Source of the DNA: CAZOZZ01 sp965247425
GTDB lineage: Bacteria > Acidobacteriota > Terriglobia > 20CM-2-55-15
Reading direction: 5' to 3'
Assembly: GCA_965247425.1 (NCBI GenBank)
Contig: OZ252023.1
Location: 5,270,001-5,334,000 of the forward strand
DNA: 64,000 nucleotides
Below, in pieces: positions 9,101 to 17,291 of this stretch (the stretch's first letter is position 1; each line of letters starts with the position of its first letter). Below the pieces are notes generated by a model. That model saw only the letters and a list, made by a program, of their open reading frames with translations, made no database searches and was not told where the DNA came from. Both the position numbers and the translations under genes were made by a program.

Positions 9101-9989
9101 TGAGATCCAGGGTGTCGAGCGCCGCGCCGGCGCGACGCTGCTGTCGCCGCAGGTTCAGTACTTCGGTCTGTTCACGAACCTGTCCAGATCCAACTACAAC
9201 TCGGGCCAGTTGACGGTCCGGAAGCGGTTCTCGCAGGGCGTGAACTGGACGATGAACTACACGTTTTCAAAGTCGATGGACATCACGTCGGCTGCCGAAG
9301 CGCGCGGTAACCGCGCGAACGGCGCGACGAACGAGGGAGCGATCGAGGATCCGTACAATCCGGATTTGAACTACGGTATTTCCGACTTCAACCGGACGCA
9401 CCAGTTCAACACGAACTTCCTCGTTCAACTACCGTTCGGTCAGGGCAGGCCGTTCCTGTCGAACATCTCGAACGTTGCCAACCACATCATTGGTGGATGG
9501 GAGTTTTCGGGCATTGGGCAGGCGACCAGTGGCCGTCCGTGGCAGTTCACGGCATCGAGCCGGTACAACCACCACTACTACGGTCGGACGATTCCGCACA
9601 TGATCAAGGCCGTTCCGTTCTGTGTCTGTAAGGACGAAGGCCGCCAGGTGTTCCTGGTGGGACCGGACAAGCAGAACCGGATCGACGTTACCAACGGTGC
9701 CGAGCATTTCATCGGCGCTTATCCGGGCGGTTCGATTCAAAGGAACCAGGGTCTTGGACCCAGGTTCTGGAACATCGACGCTGCGGTCACGAAGAACTTT
9801 ACCGTGACCGAAGACATCCGGGCGCGCCTCCGTGTGGAGACGTTCAACGTGGCGAACCATCCGAACTTCAACATCCCGACCGGAAGAAGCGGACGGAGCA
9901 TCGACCGCCACAGTGGTCTGTTGGGTCAGGTTACCTCGACCCGCGGCACCGAGCGTGTCATGCAGTTCAGTTTCCGATTGGAGTTCTGA
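6147..9989 (+). CDS. Oar-like TonB-dependent receptor with carboxypeptidase-regulatory domain (1)
   Basis: A 1280-residue outer-membrane protein. A signal peptide ends near residue 28 (...VFAQG). Residues about 30-115 form a carboxypeptidase-regulatory-like (Ig-fold) domain with GSVSDPTGAVIPGVEVTVTN and GSYTVTQLPPGVYNI. A plug domain follows (NARNIVGLLGLQSGV, then NGARNDQQNIVLDGVNIN), then a long beta-barrel with many aromatic/Gly strands. It ends RVMQFSFRLEF, a typical barrel C-terminal signal with final Phe. Such proteins are abundant in Acidobacteriota; they are presumed to import or bind large substrates, but the ligand is unknown. GGAGG at 6134 supports the start. A strong terminator follows at 10011. 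Confidence 0.93.
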   Translation: MMRNSRRWLAGLVVIAIFVALQPSVFAQGFTAVTGSVSDPTGAVIPGVEVTVTNAATGAARTVITNETGSYTVTQLPPGVYNISASLPGFSTQVMSGVTLPVGGTVVVNLPLEVGAVTDVVDVISSVEAVNTVDAKLGVAFDTQKIIDLPLNARNIVGLLGLQSGVTQSDQGGEFGRDDGGQVNGARNDQQNIVLDGVNINRQEAGSAFQGAIPTTLDSVQEFLVSTAGSGGTGARGSGAQVSLVTKSGSNEWHGSLYEYYRSQGTSATNYFLSGGIEGDPTRLIRNLPGGSFGGPLIKDKLFIFGAYERQTDRSATVATRTIPTPQFLDGIVRYERKDGSFAELTQGCDSMLSRFSLIPCDTWNSNVIGPNGLLEVFRPFSNGQGGVLTPGEDNGANQLRFRFQSPFVRNRNVYISRMDFTASENHTFFFRGTLNDDSRTLGAEALPGGGDSRLRLDNSKGFSASWNWVLSPSINSNFTVGLTRESFEDSGINTPTWSYGFFSQPFVDTGASRQAIDTWNFVENFSWLRGNHNIQFGGNTRYLTNARNSFNDVNPGNYTGGANLTANNIGVSASPGFARAVGDAEFANAVSPHSAGDAVMTATGSISQFREDIQFDVNGIKLAAGSAFTRRFRLQEYDFYIQDTWRATPNLTLTFGVNYSVQTPPYEADGLQVNWVENLGNRLRVQSDTTKTVTELPFFATQTAGRANDAADYYTADTNNWAPRVSFAWTPSNDWLNTGGQFVIRGGYNMTYDAMGRRFARDAAGSGSIGLKTRFGTPGFTNSFDGLDGAPRAPRIGGEFGFLPRGFFPTVGDAPSNVIPIGSGGAGGVSSSGIDPGLYSPTNHLLNLTISKELPGDWVVEASYVGRFARNLIGQADIASPVNIRDAISGQTYYQAIKTMYERDEANSTPIDDIIPIPWFENVYSKAIGVSETRLGRKADGTQCRAGSSGCDFPFGATSATQAFYALLHKSRAPGPNTSASLVDEIQGVERRAGATLLSPQVQYFGLFTNLSRSNYNSGQLTVRKRFSQGVNWTMNYTFSKSMDITSAAEARGNRANGATNEGAIEDPYNPDLNYGISDFNRTHQFNTNFLVQLPFGQGRPFLSNISNVANHIIGGWEFSGIGQATSGRPWQFTASSRYNHHYYGRTIPHMIKAVPFCVCKDEGRQVFLVGPDKQNRIDVTNGAEHFIGAYPGGSIQRNQGLGPRFWNIDAAVTKNFTVTEDIRARLRVETFNVANHPNFNIPTGRSGRSIDRHSGLLGQVTSTRGTERVMQFSFRLEF

Positions 9990-10010
9990 TCGGGGATTGG
10001 GTTTTGACTC

Positions 10011-10042
10011 AAAACGGAGGCCTTCGGGCCTCCGTTTTTTTT
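10011..10042 (+). terminator. Intrinsic terminator of Oar-like gene 1
   Basis: AACGGAGGCC, a TTC loop and GGGCCTCCGTT form a GC-rich hairpin immediately followed by a run of Ts (to 10042). It lies 22 bp after the receptor stop codon. The equivalent hairpin after the second receptor (17135-17162) has almost the same stem, consistent with duplication of gene plus terminator. Confidence 0.9.
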
Positions 10043-10428
10043 GTCAGTGGTCAGTTGCGGAGGAGACATCGCCGTTGATCCCGCCGAGCCTCTAAACTAC
10101 TGATTCAAATAGCTACGCTGCCAATCGCCACCCCAAACACGCCAAAACAGCATGATTTACAAACCGGGAACGACCCCGCACCAATAATCCGCATCGACGG
10201 ACAATTTCTATGGATTCTTGTATTTTGGCCGTATGCGGAAGTTGTAAGCCGTACATTTCATTAGATGCCTCATTTGGCATGTGATGTGCTTTAACTGTTG
10301 TGGGATGGAGTTACCCGTTAGTGCCGGGATACCCCAAGGACGGGGAATCAAAACCGGCCGCAACACGGGAACGTGACAGTGAGAGTGGGATGGTGGAGAA
10401 GTAATCTAGCCTTAGTGGTTTTCCAACT

Positions 10429-10458
10429 CCAGGGCAATCGGCCCTGGTACCCTTTTTT
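10429..10458 (+). terminator. Terminator-like hairpin in leader of Oar-like gene 2 (attenuator candidate)
   Basis: CCAGGGC (10429-10435) pairs with GCCCTGG (10441-10447) around an AATCG loop; TACCC then six Ts (10453-10458) follow. It is about 90 nt upstream of the receptor start, so it would stop transcription before the gene unless bypassed. The layout parallels that at 6086-6122, although the stem sequences differ. Confidence 0.5.
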
Positions 10459-10485
10459 GTAAAACGATTTAAGTGGTGTACAGCT

Positions 10486-10507
10486 ACGCGGACCCTAGGG
10501 TCCGCGT
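10486..10507. promoter_or_regulatory. Perfect 22-bp palindrome centred on CTAG
   Basis: ACGCGGACCCT followed by AGGGTCCGCGT is an uninterrupted palindrome just upstream of the second receptor gene. It could be a dimeric regulator operator or, as RNA, a stem with a minimal loop. It is also flanked by weakly complementary arms (TTTAAGTGG before, GGTCACTTGAA after). Confidence 0.45.
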
Positions 10508-10548
10508 GGTCACTTGAACCATATTTGCCCCTACTGGGGAGGAGCTTA

Positions 10549-11578
10549 ATGGTGAATCTAAACACTCGTCTACACCGTATGGTGACGTGGACCGGCTTTG
10601 TGCTGGCCATGATCGTGCTTCTGGGGTCGGCGCCGGCATTCTCGCAAGGACTTGCGGGCGTAACCGGCTCCGTCAGCGATCCTACCGGCGCCGTGATACC
10701 TGGCGTCGAAGTGACGGTCACCAACGCTGGCACCGGAGCGTCACGCACCGTCATTACAAACGAAACAGGAACCTACTCGGTCGCACAATTGCCACCGGGA
10801 ACCTACAACATCAGCGCCTCGCTACCGGGCTTCAGTACGAAGTCCGTCAACGGGGTCCCCCTGCCTGTCGATGAGACCATTGTCCTGAACCTGCCTCTCG
10901 AAGTCGGCCAGGTGACGGACGTCGTGGACGTCATCGCCAACGCGGAGGTGGTGAACACGGTCGATGCGAAGCTGGGTGTCGGCTTTGATTCGCGCAAGAT
11001 TATCGATCTACCTCTCAACGCCCGGAACATCGTAGGACTGCTGGGGCTTCAGTCGGGCGTCACGGTTTCCGATGTCACAGAGCTGAACGACGGCACCACG
11101 AGGGACGACGGCGGGCAGGTGAACGGCGCTCGGAACGACCAGCAGAACATAGTTCTGGACGGCGTCAACATCAACAAGCAAGAATCGGGAGCGTCTTTCG
11201 AGGGCGCCTTGCCGACGACACTGGATTCAATCCAGGAATTCATCGTGCAGACGGCGGGTTCCGGCCAGGCTGCCCGCGGAAGCGGCGGCCAGGTGCAGCT
11301 TGTCACGCGTAGCGGATCGAACCAATGGCACGGGTCCGCGTACGAGTTTTACCGGACGACCGGCACGTCGGCCAAGAACTATTTTGCGCCCGAGGCGGAC
11401 GGCTTGATTCGGCACCTGCCGGGTGGATCCTTCGGCGGTCCGATCATCCAGGACAAGCTGTTCTTCTTCGGCGCCTACGAACGCCAGACCGATCGCAGTT
11501 CGACGCTGACCACTCGGAACGTGCCGACGCCGGAGTTTCTGGACGGCATCATCCGTTATGAAAGGAAGGACGGCACGT
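10549..11578 (+). pseudogene. Oar-like receptor gene 2, 5' part, interrupted by IS21-family element
   Basis: From the ATG at 10549 (GGGGAGGAG just before it) the frame encodes a signal peptide (ending near ...PAFSQG), a carboxypeptidase-regulatory domain and the plug. It is very similar to the first receptor (shared GSVSDPTGAVIPGVEVTVTN and NARNIVGLLGLQSGV). The frame enters the insertion element at 11579 and stops at 11619. The 5-bp CACGT (11574-11578) is duplicated at 14329-14333. Removing the element and one copy joins this frame exactly to the 3' part, restoring a protein of about 1268 residues. The truncated product would lack the whole barrel and is probably non-functional. Confidence 0.88.
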
Positions 11579-11724
11579 TGGGTTTGTCCACCCGGTCTGG
11601 CCCACTTTTGATCGTCTGATTTGGCCCACCCCCTCCTGTTAATAATTCCGAGTAGTGATAATTACCGTCGGGCCTGTGTTGTAGATGTGGGAAAGCCGAG
11701 CGCCCTTGGCGAGGCTTTTCCAAG

Positions 11725-11761
11725 CGCTGTGGGAATCCTGGTTTTTAGGATTTCCACAGCG
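11725..11761. terminator. Hairpin in IS21 left end
   Basis: CGCTGTGGGAATCCT and AGGATTTCCACAGCG form a 15-bp stem with one G:T position around a GGTTTTT loop. It lies after istB in the direction of istAB transcription, so it could end that transcript or block read-in from outside, but no clean T-run follows. Confidence 0.35.
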
Positions 11762-11874
11762 CGTCATCTTCCACAGGCCTCCGTTTCTTTCTTTTTGGTT
11801 CTTTTTCTTTCTTTCGGGAAAAAACTCCGTTTCCAGGATCGCCCAGGATCGACGACCGCGCGGCGATCCGACCC

Positions 11875-12687
11875 TCAGGACGTGGTTTGTTTCGCGGGTT
11901 TCTCCTTTCCAGGCGGATGCCGTGGTTTCTGTCGTTTCTCCAACGTGCGCCGAAACCGGAAGGATTCGGTTCCGGTCTCGATGATGTGAGCGCGATCGGT
12001 TATCCGGTCCAGCAACGCCTTGCACAGCCGAACATTGGGAAACACCTGGGTCCATTCCGAGAACGGCAGATTCGTTGTCAAGATCACCGTCGCCCGCTCG
12101 GCTCGATCCGAGATGACTTGAAAGAGGAGTTCGGCGCCGAGGTCTGCCATCGGGACATAGCCGACTTCGTCGATGGCAATCAACTCGTATCGGAACCATC
12201 GGGCCAGAACCCGGCGGAACTGGTCGTTGTGTTGGGCCTCGACCAACTCGTTGATCAAGCCGGCGGCCGTCGTAAAGCGAACCCGCTTCTTCTGCCGACA
12301 AGCGGCCACGCACAGTCCTGTGGCCAGGTGCGTCTTGCCCGTTCCACACTTCCCGATCAGGACGACAGGTTCGGCGTGTTCTAAATAGCCACCGTCTGCG
12401 AGTCCACGGATCCGGTTGGCTGGAACCTTCGACCGCGAGAAGTCAAAGTCCTCGAGTGTCTTCATTCGAGGGAAACGTGCGGCTTGAATCCGCCGGGCCA
12501 CGGTGTTCCGTTCGCGTTCTTCAACTTCCATCGCCAGCAAGGCTTCCAGATACCGTGTGTAGGTGTGCTCTTCCCGCTGGGCCTGCTCGGCCATGGCCGC
12601 AAACTGCGTTCCGATCGTGGGCGTCCGGAGAGCTTTACAGTACTGCTGAATCGCCGCCTGTTCGACCCCGCCGGCTGTGGCGGACAC
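11875..12687 (-). CDS. istB: IS21-family helper ATPase IstB
   Basis: This 270-residue AAA+ ATPase (DnaC-like) assists the IstA transposase in target selection. Walker A is GKCGTGKTHLATGL (about residue 110) and Walker B is LIAIDEVGYVP (about 170). The helix AAIQQYCKALRTPTI near the N terminus is typical of IstB. The start is a GTG that overlaps the istA stop by one base (TAGTG), so translation is probably coupled. The C-terminal tail is basic and somewhat longer than usual. Confidence 0.94.
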   Translation of the reverse strand: MSATAGGVEQAAIQQYCKALRTPTIGTQFAAMAEQAQREEHTYTRYLEALLAMEVEERERNTVARRIQAARFPRMKTLEDFDFSRSKVPANRIRGLADGGYLEHAEPVVLIGKCGTGKTHLATGLCVAACRQKKRVRFTTAAGLINELVEAQHNDQFRRVLARWFRYELIAIDEVGYVPMADLGAELLFQVISDRAERATVILTTNLPFSEWTQVFPNVRLCKALLDRITDRAHIIETGTESFRFRRTLEKRQKPRHPPGKEKPAKQTTS

Positions 12688-14219
12688 TAGACCACCTCCG
12701 CAGTGAGCAGTGCATCGTAAGTATTCACCTCCGGCAGGGGCCGCTCATAAGCGCGTAGTGCGGCCACTTCCAGTCGCGGCGCCGCCGGCCGGTCGAATCG
12801 GGCCTCGGTCATCAGGTAGCGCGCCGCGGCGGCATCGGAGCATCCCAGGCGCAGGGCTTGTTGGAATGCGGAATCCAGCTCGCTATAGCCATGTTCCCGG
12901 CCCAGTAGGAGCAACTCCACCATTGCGCGGGTCCCATTCTGTTTTCCGTTGCGATCGATCAACGTCTGCCAGAACTCGTCATAGCTTTTCGGCCATCGGC
13001 CCTGTTGCCGCCATTGCTCCAGAGGCTTGCTCCCGGCCAGCGCGCCCGGCTTCCGCTCCAACACCTCCAGATAATGTTCCAGATTGAAGAAGTGCTGGCC
13101 GTTTCCATATCCTCGCTCATGCCGCGCCACGCATCCGCCATCGTGCCAGACCTCCACGTAGGCCGGAAAAACGCTCGCCCGCACCACAGTCCCGGCCTTG
13201 ACGGGGGCGGAGTAGAAGTTGTTACGCACCCGTACACATCCCTTACCATCGACTCGTGGAAAGCTGTCCTCGGCCAGAGGGAACCCTTCGGTCGATAACG
13301 CGAGCAGATGGGGCTGTTCGATCTGCATCCCTTCACCCACCGTCTGGACCCGATCGCCGATCTTGCGCCGTTCATCGGCACGGCAACCGGCCAGCAGCTG
13401 CGCATTCAGATCCGCCAGGTCCTTCGCCTTCGGCACCGGTACCAGGTGATTGCGCCGGAAGTATCCGGCTTCGCCTTCCACACCGCCTTTCTCGTGGCCC
13501 TCGCCGGGTGTGCAGAACTCGGCTTGAAACTTCCAATGCGACCGAAACGCGATGAACCGTTCGGTCTCTACACGCCGGTATCCCCGCAGAATCTTCTTCA
13601 CCGCGCTGGTCAGGTTGTCATAACGCAGCACCCCGAAGACCCCCGCAAAATAGCGGAAACCCAACTCATGAGCCTCCAGGAATGCCTGTTGTGTCGCCCG
13701 AGGATAAGCTCGATGGAATGCGCCACCACTGCCCATGCTCCGCATACAGAAAACCTGGAGCTTCTGCCGTTCGCCATCCAACTCCGCGACGGCTTCGTAC
13801 CAGTCGATCTGTGCTTCCTGACCCCAGGCGTAGCTTTGCGGCACGAACGTCTCCTGTCGGATGAAACCCATCTCCCGCTTCCGCCGCCCGACATACCGGC
13901 GAACCGTCGATTCCCCAATCGGATGTTTCGGAAATTCCATCCGGATCCGTTCGTAGATCCGGTGACTGGTGTGCCGCTGCTTCCGCGGGGCCTGCCTGTC
14001 CGCCTCCAACACCCCGTTGATAAATTCCATAACCGGCTCCAGCCTCGGCCTCTTCCGCTCCGGGCTCTTCCTCGCCGGCGGCACGGCGTTTCCCAGCGCT
14101 TGACGCACCATCCGCCGATGCACCCCCAGCCGCCGGGCCACACCCTGGATCGTTCCCACACCAAACTCGTGCTCTCGCCGAATCTCTTCAAATAATTCCA
14201 CCTTCGATCTCCTTGACAC
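12687..14219 (-). CDS. istA: IS21-family transposase IstA
   Basis: A 510-residue DDE transposase. There is an N-terminal helix-turn-helix (FGVGTIQGVARRLGVHRRMV), then the catalytic core beginning EAQIDWYEAVAELDGERQ (first Asp), the second Asp in FGVLRYDNLTSAV, and the glutamate in EGHEKGGVEGEAGYFRRN. A C-terminal beta-rich domain carries VRNNFYSAPV. Length is normal for the family. It starts about 110 bp from the right inverted repeat, as expected, and runs into istB. Confidence 0.95.
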   Translation of the reverse strand: MSRRSKVELFEEIRREHEFGVGTIQGVARRLGVHRRMVRQALGNAVPPARKSPERKRPRLEPVMEFINGVLEADRQAPRKQRHTSHRIYERIRMEFPKHPIGESTVRRYVGRRKREMGFIRQETFVPQSYAWGQEAQIDWYEAVAELDGERQKLQVFCMRSMGSGGAFHRAYPRATQQAFLEAHELGFRYFAGVFGVLRYDNLTSAVKKILRGYRRVETERFIAFRSHWKFQAEFCTPGEGHEKGGVEGEAGYFRRNHLVPVPKAKDLADLNAQLLAGCRADERRKIGDRVQTVGEGMQIEQPHLLALSTEGFPLAEDSFPRVDGKGCVRVRNNFYSAPVKAGTVVRASVFPAYVEVWHDGGCVARHERGYGNGQHFFNLEHYLEVLERKPGALAGSKPLEQWRQQGRWPKSYDEFWQTLIDRNGKQNGTRAMVELLLLGREHGYSELDSAFQQALRLGCSDAAAARYLMTEARFDRPAAPRLEVAALRAYERPLPEVNTYDALLTAEVV

Positions 14220-14328
14220 CGGGTCCCTCCATTCCGACTCTTTGTTCGGAACAGCCTCTCCGGTTCAGTCGTCAGGGGTGGGCCAAATCAAACGATCAAA
14301 AGTGGGCCAATTTAGAGTAGCGAAATCA

Positions 14329-17110
14329 CACGTTCGGCGTCCTGACCGACGGGCCGGGCGGCCAGTTGGAAAAATGGACATTCGTTAACGGCGACACGTG
14401 GAACCCCGCGTTGATCGGTCCGGGCGGTTTCTACGAAATATATCGACCGTTTTCGAGCGATCCCTCGAATACTCCCGGTTCGGATTCCGGTGCGAACACG
14501 TTACGCCACCGGTTCCAGTCGCCTTTTGTTCGGAACCGTAATGTCTATATTTCACGGTTGGATTTCACGGCCAACAACAACCACACGTTCTTTTTTCGTG
14601 GTTCGCTGAACGATGACGTCCGGACTCTCGGCAGCGAGAGCTTCAAAGGCTTCGGCGATGCGCGCGAGCGCCTGGACAACAGCAAGGGCTTTGCCGCAAG
14701 CTGGAACTGGGTTGTCTCTCCGTCCGTCAACAACAACCTGACGGTGGGCTTAACCCGGGAGTCGTTTGAAGACACAGGCAACAACCTGTCCTTCTACAAC
14801 GCTCCGCTCTTCAGCGAACCGTTCCAGGACGACGGCGCGTCGAACCAGGCGATCGATACCTGGAACATCGTGGAGACTCTGAGCTGGATCACCGGAGCCC
14901 ACAGTATCTCGGTCGGTGGCAACTTCCGTTACATCACGAACAATTTGAATTCCTTCGATCTGGTCGATCCTCCGGTATTCGCCGGTGGGGCTAACCTGAC
15001 AGGTAACAACATCGGTATCGAAGGGAGTCCCGGACTGGGTCGAGCTCTCGGTGACGCCGAAGCCGACAACGTCCAGGATGCCGAAGCGGTTGGAAACGCC
15101 GTGATGGCAGCGACCGGGTCGCTCTCGCGCTTCTCCGAGGATATTCAGTTCGACGTTGACGGCAACAGGCTGGCCCCTGGAGCGGCGTTCGCTCGAAAGT
15201 TCCGTATCCAGGAGTACGACTTCTTCGTTCAGGATTCCTGGCGGGCGACTTCGAACCTGACGATCAATTTTGGCGTGAACTATGGTGTCCAGACGCCGCC
15301 GTATGAAGCCAACGGCGTGCAGGTGAACTGGCGTCAGGATCTTGGCGACCGGTTGCGTACCCAGGCCGACACGACCCAGACGATCCGGGAACTGCCGCTC
15401 TTCACGGCACAAGCGGCAGGCCGCGCCAACGGTGTTCCCGATTACTACACCGCCGACACAAACAACTGGGCGCCACGCGTGAGCCTGGCCTGGTCGCCGC
15501 AGTCGGACTGGCTTAACAGGGGCGGTCAATTCGTCCTTCGCGCCGGTTACACGATGACCTACGATTCGATTGGCCGTCGGTTTGCGCGCGATGCGGCCGA
15601 GGTTGGATCGATCGGTCTGGTGGATTCGTTCTCGGTGCCCGGATTTACTTTTTCGATCGACGGCCTGAACGGCCTGCCGATCGCACCACGGGTCGGACCG
15701 GGCGTGTCGACGGATCGACAAGGACTCCTCGACCTGATCGGCGGCGGCTCGACCGGCGAGCGGAGCTTCCAGTTGGCGACGGCCGCCCAGGGAATCGGCA
15801 GCCTGTCGACAAGTGGGATCGATTCGGGTATCCATTCTCCGATCAACAATCTGTTGAACCTGACCCTGTCGAAAGAACTCCCCGGCGGCGTCGTGATCGA
15901 GGCGTCCTACGTGGGCCGCTTCGCACGCAATCTCGTCGGAAGCGTCGACATCGCAAGCCCGGTGAACCTTCGGGATCCGATTAGTGGTCAGACCTATTAC
16001 CAGGCCATCAAACAGCTCTATGACACGTACGAAGTAACGGGCGGTCGAGTAGAGGATGTCCAGCCGATCGCGTGGTTCGAAAACGTTTACGGAATCGCCA
16101 AGGATCACGCAAACTCGCAGCAGTCCCTGATCGACCAGTTCCGGTCAGCGGAAGGCAGCTTTGACAGCGCCACGATGGCATTCTTTGCGACTCTGCATCG
16201 ACGCAACCCTCCCGGCCCGAACGCCGCAGTGAGTCTCGTCGACACGGTCGTTTCGATCGAGAACTCGCAGGGCAACGTCCTGATGTCGCCGCAGGCGCAG
16301 TTCTTCGGCCTGTTCACCAACGTCAGCCGTTCCAACTACAACTCGGGACAGCTTACCCTTCGGAAGCGTTTTTCCGACGGCTTCACGTTCACGGGTAACT
16401 ACACGTTCTCGAAGTCGATGGACATTACCTCCGCCTCGGAGTCCCGCGGCGAACGTCCGAATGGACAGAGTGGTGAGGGTCTGGCGAACGATCCGTATTT
16501 CCCAGAAACCAACTACAACATTTCCGACTTCAACCGGACGCATCAGTTCAACGGGAACTTCCTCGTAGAGCTGCCGTTCGGTCAGGGGAAACCGCTGGGT
16601 TCGAACATCTCGTCGATCGCAAACCATGTTATCGGCGGATGGGAGCTTGGTGGAATCATCCAGGGGACCAGCGGTCGTCCGTTCAACTTCACGACGGGCC
16701 GGTTCAACCATCACTTCTTTGGCCGTTCACAGCCCCAGGTTGTGGCCGACATCCCGTTCGGTACCCGGAAGGAGGATGGGAACACGGTGTTCCTGATCGA
16801 TCTGGACAAGGCCGCGCGGACCGATCTGGGAAGAGATGGCTTCAAGAACGTGTTCCCGGGAAGCGCCCTGGGCCGCAACGACGGGGAAGGACCATCCTTC
16901 TTCAACATCGACGTGTCCCTGACGAAGAACTTCACGCTCACCGAAGACGTCCGTGCGCGGTTCCGCTGGGAAGCGTTCAACGTCATGAACCATCCGAACT
17001 TCGCGGCGCCAGGTGGAGGCACCCGGATCGATCGCAGCAGCTTCGGCGAACTCACAGCCACTCGGGGAACCGAGCGCGTGATGCAGTTCAGCTTCCGGTT
17101 GGAGTTCTAA
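14329..17110 (+). pseudogene. Oar-like receptor gene 2, 3' part (barrel) after the IS21 insertion
   Basis: The frame is open from the right target duplication (14329) and reads TFGVLTDGPGGQLEKWTF, matching the equivalent segment of receptor 1. It continues through the barrel (QSPFVRNRNVYISRLDFT, RIQEYDFFVQDSWRA, SNYNSGQLTLRKRFSDG) to RVMQFSFRLEF at the end. A TTG at 14366 could in theory start translation, but no ribosome site or signal peptide precedes it, so this part is probably silent. Joined to 10549-11573 it forms an intact second receptor. Confidence 0.88.
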
Positions 17111-17134
17111 ATCGGAACGTTTGATACTCAAAAA

Positions 17135-17162
17135 GCGGAGGCCTCGCGCCTCCGTTGTTTTT
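17135..17162 (+). terminator. Intrinsic terminator of Oar-like gene 2
   Basis: GCGGAGGC-ctcgc-GCCTCCGT followed by TGTTTTT. It is 24 bp after the stop and closely matches the terminator of receptor 1. Confidence 0.8.
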
Positions 17163-17189
17163 CGCCTGGAATTTTTGGGATTCACCGTT

Positions 17190-17256
17190 TCTGACCGCAG
17201 AGGGGATTGAACAAGTAAAAAAACTCTGCGCCTCAGCGCCTCTGCGGTAAAAAAAT
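17190..17256. repeat. Spacer repeat of the CTCTGCG-CCTCAGCG type, inverted pair
   Basis: ACCGCAGAGG near 17197 pairs with CCTCTGCGGT near 17239-17248; the intervening sequence carries CTCTGCGCCTCAGCGCCTCTGCGG, an iterated 8-bp-like motif. Similar motifs lie at 42930-43060, 50293-50310 and 55493-55575. It lies between a plus-strand and a minus-strand gene end, so it may act as a weak hairpin between convergent transcripts. Confidence 0.55.
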
Positions 17257-17291
17257 CCCTCCGTCTTCTTCGCGACCCTGTTGCTTCCTAA

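Larger units (their letters stand above)
10043..10548 (+). promoter_or_regulatory. Upstream region and structured leader of Oar-like gene 2
   Basis: No convincing gene lies in these 506 bp. After a GTCAGTGGTCAG repeat stub (10043-10054), the first 250 bp look unstructured. From about 10310 several stems can be drawn: CCCG-ttagtgc-CGGG (10315-10329), CCCC-aagga-CGGGG (10332-10346), the hairpin plus T-run at 10429-10458, and a perfect 22-nt palindrome ACGCGGACCC/TAGGGTCCGCGT at 10486-10507. The ribosome site GGGGAGGAG sits at 10536-10544. The stacked hairpins suggest an mRNA control element or a protein-binding operator at the palindrome. I compared it by eye with cobalamin riboswitch motifs and did not find the required boxes. 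Confidence 0.4.
11579..14328 (-). mobile_element. Complete IS21-family insertion sequence (2750 bp)
   Basis: The element starts TG and ends CA. Its ends carry inverted repeats: 27 nt in from each end both sides read TGGCCCAC, and the shared block TGGCCCACTTTTGATCG continues to TGATTTGGCCCACCCC with one mismatch (11598-11632 against 14275-14309). It is flanked by CACGT direct repeats (11574-11578 and 14329-14333). It encodes istA and istB on the minus strand. The 296 bp between the istB stop and the left end hold a pyrimidine-rich stretch and a near-perfect hairpin (11725-11761). All parts look intact, so insertion was probably recent. Confidence 0.93.

Noticed and set aside
10300..10460. Cobalamin riboswitch in the leader of the second receptor gene
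   Set aside because: CCGGCCGCAAC looked suggestive, but the conserved B12-box and the GGTGAAAATCC-like core are not found.
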